This document shows, piece after piece, positions 8,908 through 17,365 of a stretch of 64,000 nucleotides of DNA; position 1 is the stretch's first letter; each line of letters begins with the position of its first letter. Under the pieces are notes generated by a model. That model was not told the DNA's origin. It saw only the letters and a program-made list of their open reading frames with translations, and searched no databases. The DNA lies in assembly GCF_024398015.1 (NCBI RefSeq), contig NZ_CP073747.1, positions 3,283,001 to 3,347,000 of the forward strand. The letters are read 5' to 3'. This DNA is from Kordiimonas sp. SCSIO 12610 (GTDB lineage: Bacteria > Pseudomonadota > Alphaproteobacteria > Sphingomonadales > Kordiimonadaceae). Made by a program: the position numbers and the translations under genes.

Positions 8908-10710
8908 ATGACAGAGCAAAAAAATATCCGCAATTTTTCAATCATTGCGCATATTGACCACGGAAAATCAACTTTGGCCGATCGTCTGATACAGGTTACA
9001 GGCGCGCTTTCAGACCGTGAAATGAAGCAACAAGTGCTTGATAATATGGAAATCGAGCGCGAGCGCGGTATTACCATCAAAGCCCAAACGGTCAGGCTAG
9101 AATATAAAGCACAAAACGGCGAAAAATATATTCTGAACCTTATGGACACCCCTGGTCACGTGGATTTTGCCTACGAGGTAAGCCGGTGCCTCTCTGCCTG
9201 CGAGGGTTCTCTACTTGTTGTTGATGCAAGTCAGGGAGTAGAAGCCCAGACATTAGCGAACGTTTATCAAGCCATTGAAAATGATCATGATATCGTGCCC
9301 GTGCTCAATAAAATTGATCTACCCGCCGCGGAGCCTGAACGTGTTCGCACACAGATCGAAGATGTTATCGGCCTCGACGCGTCTGATGCCGTAGAATGTT
9401 CTGCCAAGTCAGGCATCGGGATTGAAGATGTACTCGAAAGCGTCGTGGAGCGCTTACCGGCCCCTGAGGGGGACCCTGATGCCCCGCTAAAGGCTATGCT
9501 CGTCGATAGTTGGTATGACAGTTATTTGGGCGTCATGGTTTTGCTTCGGGTTATCGACGGCAAAATCAAAAAAGGCCAAACCGTCAAAATGATGGCTGCG
9601 GATACAGAACATTTGGTTGACCGTGTTGGCATCTTCACGCCAAAGGGTGTCAGTGTACCAGAACTAGGCCCCGGTGAAGTTGGCTTCATCACGGCATCAA
9701 TCAAGGAAGTCGCAGATACCCATGTCGGTGACACTATCACGGACGCGAAAAAACCATGTGCTGAGGCATTACCAGGTTTCCAACCAAGCCGGTCTGTTGT
9801 TTTCTGTGGCTTGTTTCCTGCAGACACATCAGAATTCGAACGCCTACGTGATGCCCTTGAAAAACTTCGCTTAAATGACGCAAGTTTCGAGTTTGAAACT
9901 GAAACCTCAGCCGCACTTGGCTTTGGTTTCCGCTGTGGTTTCCTTGGTATGTTGCACCTGGAGATCATCCAGGAACGCTTGAACCGTGAATTTGACCTTG
10001 AATTGATCACCACCAGCCCAAGTGTGATCTATAAGATTTATATGAATGATGGCTCAATGGTCGAATTGCATAATCCTGCGGACATGCCGGATGTTACACG
10101 CATTGACCGTATCGAAGAACCTTGGATTGATGCAACCATACTGGTGCCCGATGATCACTTGGGCGCAGTTTTAAAATTATGCGAGGACAAGCGCGGTATC
10201 CAATCTGACCTGACATATGCAGGTACGCGCGCGATGTTAAAATATCGACTTCCGCTCAATGAAGTGGTCTATGATTTCTATGACCGCCTAAAATCCATCA
10301 GTCGTGGGTATGCTAGTTTCGACTATGATATGGCGGGCTATGAGCAATCAGACCTCGTGAAAATGTCTATTCTGGTCAATGCTGAACCCGTTGACGCCCT
10401 TTCTATGCTTGTCCACAGAAGCCAGGCTGCCGGACGCGGTAAGGCACTGTGTGAACGACTGAAAGACCTTATTCCTCGTCAGCTCTTTAAAATTCCAATT
10501 CAAGCAGCAATCGGCGGAAAAATCATCGCAAGGGAAACAATTTCTGCAATGCGTAAGGATGTTACAGCAAAATGTTACGGCGGTGACGTAACCCGTAAGA
10601 AAAAACTGCTAGAAAAACAGAAGAAAGGGAAAGCGAAAATGCGAATGTATGGGAAAGTAGAAATCCCGCATAATGCATTCATTGCCGCCCTAAAAATGCG
10701 AGAAAATTAG
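8908..10710 (+). CDS. lepA: elongation factor 4 (LepA)
   Basis: LepA is a ribosome-associated GTPase that can back-translocate ribosomes and aids 30S biogenesis. The 600-residue product shows all GTPase motifs: A-H-I-D-H-G-K-S-T (14-22), R-G-I-T (53-56), D-T-P-G-H (80-84), N-K-I-D (134-137) and S-A-K (165-167), then the LepA C-terminal domain with [12 protein letters not shown]. The upstream GTG at 8872 would add 12 unusual residues; the ATG at 8908 matches the family N-terminus and its usual length. Confidence 0.97.
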   Translation: MTEQKNIRNFSIIAHIDHGKSTLADRLIQVTGALSDREMKQQVLDNMEIERERGITIKAQTVRLEYKAQNGEKYILNLMDTPGHVDFAYEVSRCLSACEGSLLVVDASQGVEAQTLANVYQAIENDHDIVPVLNKIDLPAAEPERVRTQIEDVIGLDASDAVECSAKSGIGIEDVLESVVERLPAPEGDPDAPLKAMLVDSWYDSYLGVMVLLRVIDGKIKKGQTVKMMAADTEHLVDRVGIFTPKGVSVPELGPGEVGFITASIKEVADTHVGDTITDAKKPCAEALPGFQPSRSVVFCGLFPADTSEFERLRDALEKLRLNDASFEFETETSAALGFGFRCGFLGMLHLEIIQERLNREFDLELITTSPSVIYKIYMNDGSMVELHNPADMPDVTRIDRIEEPWIDATILVPDDHLGAVLKLCEDKRGIQSDLTYAGTRAMLKYRLPLNEVVYDFYDRLKSISRGYASFDYDMAGYEQSDLVKMSILVNAEPVDALSMLVHRSQAAGRGKALCERLKDLIPRQLFKIPIQAAIGGKIIARETISAMRKDVTAKCYGGDVTRKKKLLEKQKKGKAKMRMYGKVEIPHNAFIAALKMREN

Positions 10711-10854
10711 AAATCATTTTTGCGGAATTGGTGTTGATTTCAATATACAGATCAGCATGAAACAACAAAATAATTGTAATTTTTGCAAAAATATTCACTA
10801 AAAACGAGTAATTTTGTATTTTGTTTACCAGTTATTAAGATGCAGTAGGTTATC

Positions 10855-10950
10855 TATAGTGTACTGATACAGCCTATTAGCTCCCTTGATCTGACTGTGT
10901 CATTCGCGGAACCGTACATCTTCCCCCGATGTCGGTTCCGCTTTTTATTT
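10855..10950 (+). ncRNA. candidate small RNA ending in a terminator
   Basis: A TATAGT box at about 10855-10860 with a weakly matching upstream element precedes about 45 bases of unstructured sequence and then a strong intrinsic terminator. No known RNA family was recognised (not 4.5S, 6S or tmRNA). The start is a guess. Confidence 0.25.
10906..10950 (+). terminator. strong intrinsic terminator
   Basis: The 9-bp stem GCGGAACCG/CGGTTCCGC is extended inside by ACATC/GATGT with one bulged base, and is followed by TTTTTATTT. It ends either the lepA transcript or a separate small RNA. Confidence 0.88.
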
Positions 10951-11095
10951 CATTTTTAAAATTTCTTGCATACTGTTAATCAATAGAAAATAATTCTCGG
11001 CAAGAATAGAAATATTAAATGAATAGACAAACCGCAGAACAAAGAGATAGGCCCTGTTTAAGCTCATTCAACATATTCTTATCATAGCAAACTGC

Positions 11096-11893
11096 GTGTT
11101 ATTCAGCGGATACAGTTATGCTTCGGCACAAGACACGGTTCCAAACCAAGCGGCAGGTGATGTTCGAACGCTGGCAGTCGATATACATTTAAGCTTAAAC
11201 CGTGACAACACCCCCGATGCTATCGCTTTTAAGCTTACACAGGCCATACAACTATTTCGCAGCCCATGCGAAGAAGTTACCGACTTTCAAATTTACTCAC
11301 GAAGCCAGAACCTAACCGTATTAAAAGCCAAATGCAAAGCGACACCACTTTACGGTATTAGCGTTGGATCAAATGGTTATATTTCCGTTTATGGCGGGGA
11401 CGGGATCATTGCTGGTTTCGATCGCCGCGACGGTGTTATCTATAGTTTTGGGCTTGATGGCAACCTTGAAGCATCCGACGGCATCACTATCGACAACATC
11501 CTGGATGAAACTGCAGCTCGCCTGCAAAGCGGTGATGATTTCAGCCCGGTCTATATCTTGCTATTTGTGGTCATTGTATTGATCATTATCGCAATCAGCA
11601 TTGTAATGTCGTTAGGTTTGCTGCGCAGACGATCATCAAGGCGTGAAGCAGACACTCAGCTCTTCAGTCGCCGTGTCAGCAAGGAAACCAAGGACCAATT
11701 AACCCAAGAAAGCAAAAAACTGATCGCTAATATTTTCAAGCATCCATCGGGCATCTACATTGTCCGAGGTAAAAGCGGTCACAGGCGTTTCTTTGCTTCA
11801 CTTATCTGGGCATTGTCATACCGCTATTTTAGTACCAGACTATTTGAAAGCAGCCCACCGACACCAATCGATGAAAAAGCTGACCAAGATTAA
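11096..11893 (+). CDS. exported single-pass membrane protein of unknown function
   Basis: Not recognised. From the GTG, the 265-residue product has a short hydrophobic start ending A-S-A, an extracytoplasmic domain of roughly 135 residues with two Cys (a possible disulfide), a strong transmembrane helix at about 151-175 (V-V-I-V-L-I-I-I-A-I) followed by R-R-R, and a basic cytoplasmic tail. The frame stays open upstream to a CTG at 11054, adding L-F-K-L-I-Q-H-I-L-I-I-A-N-C; this would give a complete signal peptide with a Lys near its start, so the true start may be a non-standard codon upstream. Transcribed alone. Confidence 0.6.
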   Translation: MLFSGYSYASAQDTVPNQAAGDVRTLAVDIHLSLNRDNTPDAIAFKLTQAIQLFRSPCEEVTDFQIYSRSQNLTVLKAKCKATPLYGISVGSNGYISVYGGDGIIAGFDRRDGVIYSFGLDGNLEASDGITIDNILDETAARLQSGDDFSPVYILLFVVIVLIIIAISIVMSLGLLRRRSSRREADTQLFSRRVSKETKDQLTQESKKLIANIFKHPSGIYIVRGKSGHRRFFASLIWALSYRYFSTRLFESSPPTPIDEKADQD

Positions 11894-11906
11894 AAAGCAC
11901 TCAAAA

Positions 11907-12125
11907 CTAAATTGACGGTCTAAGAGGGGATTGCCATTCAACGCCGGTCACGAGTGCAACTAAATGCGCAAGTAAAACCAAAATAGCGAGAATCGCCGTA
12001 AATTGCGTATAAACATGCGGAATCAAGGCGGGTTTACCCAACTGACGTTTCTTTTCGCGCCATTTTGACAAAAAAAGTACCCCAACAAAAATTGTCAAAC
12101 CCACAATGGTTTCTATGATTGTCAT
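11907..12125 (-). CDS. small two-helix membrane protein
   Basis: Unknown family. The 72-residue product has two hydrophobic helices (about 4-19 and 42-61) separated by a basic loop K-W-R-E-K-K-R-Q, so both ends probably face the same side of the inner membrane. The ATG at 12125 has GGACGG upstream; a longer frame from 12170 adds 15 residues without a better ribosome-binding site. Convergent with the preceding membrane protein gene, 13 bases apart. Confidence 0.5.
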   Translation of the reverse strand: MTIIETIVGLTIFVGVLFLSKWREKKRQLGKPALIPHVYTQFTAILAILVLLAHLVALVTGVEWQSPLRPSI

Positions 12126-12180
12126 TCGCCGTCCACATGTCATTTTTAATTGCAGGCAATATATAGGCAATATTCAGATA

Positions 12181-12207
12181 GAAAAAAGGAGCCTAAAGGC
12201 TCCCTTC
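12181..12207 (-). terminator. intrinsic terminator of the amidohydrolase gene
   Basis: GGAGCC/GGCTCC stem with a TAAA loop, followed on the minus strand by six T residues, 20 bases beyond the amidohydrolase stop. Confidence 0.85.
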
Positions 12208-12225
12208 TTAAATATTTTTATTTGG

Positions 12226-13914
12226 TTACTCAGCTGTTTCCTGATCAACAAATATAATTTTTCCATCGACCATCGTCAAAACAGCACGGCCTTTTGGAAT
12301 ATCAGCCTCATCGACACTCATTATATCAATATCAAAAGCCGTTAAATCCGCCTTCTTCCCAACAGTTATCGTCCCTTGTTCGTCTTCTGTGAAAGAAGCC
12401 ATCGCGGGCCACAGCGTAAACATTTTCAATGCATCTTCACGGCTAACCGCTTCTTCTGCGTGCCAGTTTTGTCCTTGAAAGCCTTTCAAGTCTCTCCGAG
12501 CTGTTGCTGCATAAAATTCAATCAAGGGATCACCGCGTTCTACCGGCGCATCGGAACCACCAGGGACAATAACACCGCTGGCAATCAAACTTTGCCAAGC
12601 ATAAGCCCCAAGCAGCCTATCATCACCCAGGCGATCAGGGGCAAAATGCAAGTCTCCAATCGCGTGGGAGGGTTGCATTGACGGAATGACACCAAGGTTT
12701 CTAAACCGTGGGATATCATCTGGATGAACGATTTGAGCATGCTCTATTCGCCACCTAGGATCAACAACAGCACGATCCGCACTATCTACTTTCGCAAATA
12801 TCTGCTCGTACCAATCAAGAAGCTGCCTGTTACCTCGATCACCAATGGCGTGGATATTCATTTGAATACCATTTCTAAGCGCCTGCTCCATTATGGGCAG
12901 GGCATCTTCTTCCTTGATCGTGATCAGTCCATGTGTATCAGCGTCTGAATAAGGTTCCAGAAGCGCAGCACCACGAGATCCTAAGGCCCCATCCATATAG
13001 AGCTTAATCGCCTTGGTGATAATTGTTCCGGAATTGCTTACTCTGGCGCCACCTGCAAATAGGTTGGAAGCATCCCCAGGATTAATTGAATTATAAACCC
13101 TAATGCCAAGGTCACCGGTATCAGATAGACTTTCCATTGCCAGAACCTCGGGCCAACTAACAGACATGCTGTGCAGCCCGGCCCAACCATATTCAGCATA
13201 CACATCGCCGCCAACTTTAAGGGCCTCGGTGATACGTGCTGTGTCCGTCGCTGGAATTAAGGGATTAACCAACCCCATCGCTGCATCAACGAGAATACCA
13301 GTTGGTTCATTAAGCGCATTCTTGTGAATCTCACCACCGAATGGTGCTTCTGTGGCACCGCTGATGCCCGCCATTTCTAATGCCTTGGAGTTCGCAACGA
13401 CTGCATGGCCGTCAGCACGCTTCAAAATAACCGGAATGTCCGCAACAACATCATCGATATCCCAGCGACTTGGCGTGCGGTTTTCAGGCCAATGGGTTTC
13501 GATCCAGCCACGCCCTACTATAACGGCATCATCGTGGGCTTCACGCCATGCCTTAACCTTTTCAACAAAATCACTAAGCGAGGCACTACCTTCCAGATTT
13601 AGTGTCAACTCGCGCTCACCAATGCCAAGAAGGTGTGCGTGCGCATCAACAAACCCGGGAAATAACGCCGCACCATCTAGAGAAAGAACCGTTGTCGTAT
13701 CCCCCACAAAGGCTTGCACCTCAGATCTTGAGCCTACGAAAACAAACCGACCATCTTTTATCGCTATAGCTTCTGCCTCGGGATTAGCGTCATCAGCTGT
13801 ATAAATTGGACCACCCCAAATCACAGTATCTGCAATTTCGCTTTGCGCGCTTACACTGGAAATCGCTGCTGCAATAAGTAAGTAAACCGCAGCCATATTG
13901 GCTATAAATCTCAT
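12226..13914 (-). CDS. secreted amidohydrolase family protein (YtcJ-like)
   Basis: A 562-residue metal-dependent hydrolase of the amidohydrolase_3 / YtcJ type. Residues 1-23 are a signal peptide (A-A-A-I-S-S-V-S-A). The beta-barrel start I-W-G-G-P-I-Y-T and the metal site F-P-G-F-V-D-A-H92-A-H94 are clear; the C-terminal half has A-I-G-D-R-G-N, R-I-E-H-A-Q and G-G-S-D-A-P-V-E, the other metal and catalytic blocks. Substrate unknown. ATG at 13914 has a GGAGGG box, and the open frame before it is not conserved-looking. Single gene with its own terminator. Confidence 0.88.
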   Translation of the reverse strand: MRFIANMAAVYLLIAAAISSVSAQSEIADTVIWGGPIYTADDANPEAEAIAIKDGRFVFVGSRSEVQAFVGDTTTVLSLDGAALFPGFVDAHAHLLGIGERELTLNLEGSASLSDFVEKVKAWREAHDDAVIVGRGWIETHWPENRTPSRWDIDDVVADIPVILKRADGHAVVANSKALEMAGISGATEAPFGGEIHKNALNEPTGILVDAAMGLVNPLIPATDTARITEALKVGGDVYAEYGWAGLHSMSVSWPEVLAMESLSDTGDLGIRVYNSINPGDASNLFAGGARVSNSGTIITKAIKLYMDGALGSRGAALLEPYSDADTHGLITIKEEDALPIMEQALRNGIQMNIHAIGDRGNRQLLDWYEQIFAKVDSADRAVVDPRWRIEHAQIVHPDDIPRFRNLGVIPSMQPSHAIGDLHFAPDRLGDDRLLGAYAWQSLIASGVIVPGGSDAPVERGDPLIEFYAATARRDLKGFQGQNWHAEEAVSREDALKMFTLWPAMASFTEDEQGTITVGKKADLTAFDIDIMSVDEADIPKGRAVLTMVDGKIIFVDQETAE

Positions 13915-14088
13915 CTGTGCCCTCCATGTCGGTTTAATTTGTCGACATAAATTAAGTATAACCCTAGCCTTAAGATTGCACATGCTAGGGAAACTGACCT
14001 CGCTGTCAAGCAAGCGGGTTGCACTTTCCTATCATTATCGTGCAAACTCGCAAAAGAGTGATACATTCATAACTATAAGAGCAGCACC

Positions 14089-15414
14089 GTGCGTGGATAT
14101 TTCCTATTAATGATTGCAATTCCCTGGATCGCATTTGCGCTCTTTAAACCCCACGTTGGGGTTCTGATCTGGAATTGGTTTTCCCACATGAACCCTCACC
14201 TTGAGGTTGCTGGGTGGGTTCGTACTTTTCCATTTTTGGATGGTGTTGCTGCCTGCACAATTGTCGGTATGCTTATTGGGCGAGACAAGAAAAGCTTTCC
14301 TTCCCATCCCATTATGCTGGCGTTGGTTCTTTATTTGATTTGGGTACTCTTCACGACCGTGGCTGCATTCAATGTTGATCTGGCCATTCTCAAACTCATA
14401 CATTTTTTAAAGGTTCTATTGTTTGCGTTTGTCGCCATTATTGTCATGCAAAGCCCGATGCGCCTGAAAGCTTTCGTATGGGTCATGGCTTTATCGCTCG
14501 CATATGTAAGCGTTAAAGGTGGCTTGTTCACGATCCTGACCGGTGGTGGGGCGCGCGTGCAAGGCGCCGGCGGTATGATAGAAGACAATAACCAGTTGGC
14601 CATGGCACTGTCGATGTTTCTGCCTGTTGCTTACTGGCACTTTCAGCACCCACCGCATAAACTCCTGAAATGGCCAATGCTTGGGGCTACGGCATTAACC
14701 GCTATTTCAATTCTTGGAACTCAATCTCGTGGTGGTTTTGTTGCTTTTGCTGCTGTGATGGCAATGACACTTTTAAAAAGTAAAAGAAAATTTGCCTATA
14801 TCGCGCTTGTTGTTCCTCTTGTCATTGGTGCAATTACATTCATGCCTGATAGCTGGAAGGAGCGAATACAAAGTACCGAAAACGCTACCGAAGATGATAG
14901 CTTTGTCGGCCGCGTTTCGATGTGGAAGTTTTCAACCAACCTTGCGGGTGATAACTTTCTTGAGGGTGGTGGATTTGACGTATTCTATGATGAAAAAGCA
15001 CGCGAACTCTATATGCCTGACGGCTTTGAACCCAGAGCCCCGCATTCCATATATTTTGAGGTATTAGCGGAACATGGGTATATTGGCCTTATCTTATTCC
15101 TGACAATATTGTTTACCGGATGGTATTCAGCGGGCAGCGCTGCAAAACGTTTTCAGTCCTATGACCAAACCAAATGGCTAGCAGACCTGTGCACTGCAAT
15201 CCAACTCAGCCTCGTGGGATATGCAGTGGGTGGACTGACCGTAAATATCGCCACCTTCGACTTTTTCTATCATTTGCTTGCCGTTATCGTCATGGCAAAT
15301 GTTGTCGGTGAGAAAATCATCATCAAGGGTGTTACTGTTGACGGGCAGGATGCAAATGTAACAACAATATTGGAAAAATGGTCACCTACACGGCAGTCCC
15401 AAAAGCATACCTGA
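14089..15414 (+). CDS. putative O-glycosylation ligase, exosortase-system type (DUF5935/Wzy_C)
   Basis: A 441-residue polytopic inner-membrane protein with about ten transmembrane helices. The N-terminal segment (K-P-H-V-G-V-L-I-W-N-W-F-S-x-M-N-P-H) matches the DUF5935 part of exosortase-associated ligases, and the centre has the O-antigen-ligase-like core (G-T-Q-S-R-G-G-F near 208, R-A-P-H-S-I-Y-F-E-V-L-A-E-H-G). Family members are thought to transfer glycans in the periplasm in genomes with PEP-CTERM sorting. GTG start with AAGAG upstream. A PEP-CTERM protein occurs 6 kb away, but no exosortase is in this window. Confidence 0.82.
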   Translation: MRGYFLLMIAIPWIAFALFKPHVGVLIWNWFSHMNPHLEVAGWVRTFPFLDGVAACTIVGMLIGRDKKSFPSHPIMLALVLYLIWVLFTTVAAFNVDLAILKLIHFLKVLLFAFVAIIVMQSPMRLKAFVWVMALSLAYVSVKGGLFTILTGGGARVQGAGGMIEDNNQLAMALSMFLPVAYWHFQHPPHKLLKWPMLGATALTAISILGTQSRGGFVAFAAVMAMTLLKSKRKFAYIALVVPLVIGAITFMPDSWKERIQSTENATEDDSFVGRVSMWKFSTNLAGDNFLEGGGFDVFYDEKARELYMPDGFEPRAPHSIYFEVLAEHGYIGLILFLTILFTGWYSAGSAAKRFQSYDQTKWLADLCTAIQLSLVGYAVGGLTVNIATFDFFYHLLAVIVMANVVGEKIIIKGVTVDGQDANVTTILEKWSPTRQSQKHT

Positions 15415-15415
15415 G

Positions 15416-15772
15416 CTAAGCTTCGTCATCAGAATTTTCTTCTGCGGCTTTCTCAATGATATTTGCAAAAGGTGAATCATATTGTTTCGCTGTTCGCCTT
15501 CGCACAACACTGACAAGCATCCCTAAAAAGGCCCCGGCGCCGATAACAGCCGCAAACATAAGGGCGATTGCGAGTATCCATGTCCCAATACTGATGCTTG
15601 GTTCGCATGCACCCGTGCATTCTACGTCATTGGGATTGCCGATAAACTGGGTAAAAGCCATCCAAACGAGCAGTGAAATTGAAATTAAACTCAGTACAAC
15701 CTTTACGGAGAACGAAAGAGCATATCGCCTGCGGCTACGTTTGCGTTTTTCTATGAATATATGGTCTGCCAT
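15416..15772 (-). CDS. two-helix membrane protein of unknown function
   Basis: Not recognised. The 118-residue product has a very basic start (K-R-K-R-S-R-R-R), a transmembrane helix at about 22-41, a periplasmic loop with two Cys spaced by four residues (C-T-G-A-C type), a second helix at about 64-88 and a cytoplasmic acidic tail. Convergent with the O-ligase-like gene, with one base between stops. Confidence 0.6.
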   Translation of the reverse strand: MADHIFIEKRKRSRRRYALSFSVKVVLSLISISLLVWMAFTQFIGNPNDVECTGACEPSISIGTWILAIALMFAAVIGAGAFLGMLVSVVRRRTAKQYDSPFANIIEKAAEENSDDEA

Positions 15773-15833
15773 GGCGCGACTATGGCCAAAAGCAGGAACC
15801 TGCGCAAGTCACGAAAATGAAATCAGGTGTTAG

Positions 15834-16874
15834 TCATGACAACAATTCATGCTTTTTCATAAGATGGCGAAATTGATCATAACTTAACGTTAGATGCTTG
15901 GCTGCTTGACGTTGATTATACCGAAATTTCTCCAAGACCTTCGTTATAATCGCTTTCTCCTGACCACAAATCACTTCCTTAAAGTCAAATGGTGCATCAA
16001 CATCAACGCCATAATCATTATTTGTATCCGAACGATCAGGAACAACATGGTTCACGGCTTGCCCATTCCTTTGACTTATTTTTACAGCCTTGGGCCTATA
16101 GGGACTCTCAAAGGGGTCGAAGACAATATCACCGATAGGCTCTTCACCGTCCCAAGCTCGGTAAACAGCGCGTTCAACAACGTTTTTAAGCTCACGGACA
16201 TTACCCGGCCACTGATACTCCAGCATCGCCTCAATTGCCTCATCAGTATATCCGGGAAACTGCAACCATTCCTGCTCCAAAGCCATCTGCCGACCAAAGT
16301 TTTCTGCAAGCAGCAATATATCATCCTGACGTTCCCTGAGAGGTGGCACAGTAATAACGTCGAACGCTAAACGGTCCAGAAGATCGTGACGAAATTCACC
16401 AGCGTCCGCAGCAGCGGGCAGATCAATATTTGTCGCACCAATGATCCGAACATTTACATTGATCGTTTCATTCCCGCCCACACGCTCAAATTCGCCATAT
16501 TCAATCACTCGAAGAAGTTTTTCCTGAGCTGTCATGCTCATGGTTCCAATTTCATCAAGAAACAGGCTGCCTTTGTGTGCAACTTCAAATCGTCCCTTAC
16601 GCTTTTTATTCGCCCCCGTAAAAGCACCGGGTTCATACCCAAACAATTCACTTTCCAAAAGAGTATCCGGCAAGGCAGCGCAGTTCATTTTCTGAAAGTT
16701 GCGATCCCAACGATTTGATAAATAGTGCAAACGCGCAGCAATAAGCTCCTTACCAGTGCCGCGTTCTCCAATCACAAGCATGGGCCTGTCAAGCGGCGCA
16801 GCTCGACTAATCTGATCCGTGAGTTCAAAAAATGCAGCTGAGGCGCCGAGCATCTGATCATTGGTCGTTTTCAT
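15834..16874 (-). CDS. pspF: phage shock operon activator PspF (sigma-54 enhancer-binding protein)
   Basis: A 346-residue AAA+ activator of RNA polymerase-sigma54. As in PspF there is no N-terminal receiver domain: the AAA+ domain starts at once, with Walker A G-E-R-G-T-G-K (36-42), the sigma54-contacting G-A-F-T-G-A (83-88) and Walker B L-F-L-D-E (104-108). A Fis-type helix-turn-helix closes the protein (R-Q-A-A-K-H-L... near 323-345). PspA normally inhibits PspF until envelope stress releases it. Divergent from the psp operon and its sigma54 promoter, which fixes the assignment. Confidence 0.94.
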   Translation of the reverse strand: MKTTNDQMLGASAAFFELTDQISRAAPLDRPMLVIGERGTGKELIAARLHYLSNRWDRNFQKMNCAALPDTLLESELFGYEPGAFTGANKKRKGRFEVAHKGSLFLDEIGTMSMTAQEKLLRVIEYGEFERVGGNETINVNVRIIGATNIDLPAAADAGEFRHDLLDRLAFDVITVPPLRERQDDILLLAENFGRQMALEQEWLQFPGYTDEAIEAMLEYQWPGNVRELKNVVERAVYRAWDGEEPIGDIVFDPFESPYRPKAVKISQRNGQAVNHVVPDRSDTNNDYGVDVDAPFDFKEVICGQEKAIITKVLEKFRYNQRQAAKHLTLSYDQFRHLMKKHELLS

Positions 16875-16896
16875 AAAACTAATATATGGTTTTTTT

Positions 16897-16911
16897 TACT
16901 ATTTAATAGTA
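16897..16911. promoter_or_regulatory. dyad TACTATTTAATAGTA, candidate PspF upstream activating site
   Basis: A perfect 7+7 bp dyad around one central base, flanked by T-runs, lies about 85 bases upstream of the -24 element and 22 bases from the pspF start. In E. coli PspF binds upstream sites in the corresponding place and also represses its own gene. Assignment by position and symmetry only. Confidence 0.4.
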
Positions 16912-16994
16912 TTTTTTTCACTACACATACACACTCAGAAATATAATTATTATTTTATCTATATTTTTCAATTACTTAATCAAAATCAAAAAAC

Positions 16995-17010
16995 TGGCAC
17001 ACTGAATGCA
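16995..17010 (+). promoter_or_regulatory. sigma-54 promoter of the psp operon
   Basis: TGGCAC-N6-TGCA: GG at 16996-16997 and GC at 17008-17009 are separated by exactly ten bases, the required -24/-12 geometry. It points to the psp operon, with transcription expected to start near 17021. Confidence 0.85.
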
Positions 17011-17100
17011 ATAAAAGGCACATCGGCCCGAAGAGGCTGAAAAAAGACAGCGAACTTAAACAATAAAGAAAAGACAGCTCGAGAAACTGAGGACCAACAA

Positions 17101-17271
17101 ATGAACCCGATGACGCAGCTAAATTCAGTTTTCAAAAACATCCACCAAGTGGACCGTGATATAGACAATGTAATGGCATGCATGGCTATTCTGAAACGTA
17201 CATCACAGAGTTATAATGAAACTGTAGCCAAGCAGCATTCTTCATCAATAAACAACCAACGTTTTTCATAA
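17101..17271 (+). CDS. 56-residue small protein opening the psp operon
   Basis: A short ORF not matching any family I know. Evidence that it is real: an ideal GAGGA box (17089-17093) seven bases before ATG, position about 80 bases downstream of the expected sigma54 start site, and no other gene in the 355 bases before pspA. The peptide has a perfect 3-4-3-4 hydrophobic heptad (L7, V10, I14, V17, I21, V24, M28, L31), so a 25-residue amphipathic helix or coiled coil is expected, followed by a polar Ser/Asn-rich tail. No signal peptide or membrane helix. It may act with PspA, itself a coiled coil; that is inference. Confidence 0.68.
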   Translation: MNPMTQLNSVFKNIHQVDRDIDNVMACMAILKRTSQSYNETVAKQHSSSINNQRFS

Positions 17272-17285
17272 TCTAAGCAGCTAAC

Positions 17286-17304
17286 ACCTGATCGTGCATC
17301 AGGT
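17286..17304 (+). other. intra-operon hairpin between small ORF and pspA
   Basis: A perfect 7-bp stem ACCTGAT/ATCAGGT with loop CGTGC lies 15 bases after the small ORF stop. It lacks a T-run, so it is unlikely to terminate; it could stabilise or process the psp mRNA. Confidence 0.45.
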
Positions 17305-17365
17305 CCCAAAAAGTGGCCAATAAGCCCGGGACACATGCGAGGAAACAATAAGAAAGGATAACCTA

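Larger units (their letters stand above)
10711..11053 (+). other. long intergenic region after lepA
   Basis: No convincing gene is seen. A 14-codon ORF at 10757 has no ribosome-binding site. The region is AT-rich up to about 10860, then carries a strong terminator (10906-10950) almost 200 bases after the lepA stop, which suggests either a long lepA 3' UTR or a separate small RNA ending there. Confidence 0.5.

Noticed and set aside
9522-10013. A 163-codon minus-strand ORF inside lepA
   Set aside because: Antisense shadow of LepA with biased Ser/Arg composition; no independent evidence.
10757-10801. A 14-codon ORF with a C-x2-C motif after lepA
   Set aside because: No Shine-Dalgarno box, very short and in AT-rich DNA; most likely chance.
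15894-16370. A 158-codon plus-strand ORF opposite pspF
   Set aside because: Lies wholly antisense to the conserved PspF AAA+ domain; no ribosome-binding site or recognisable domain.
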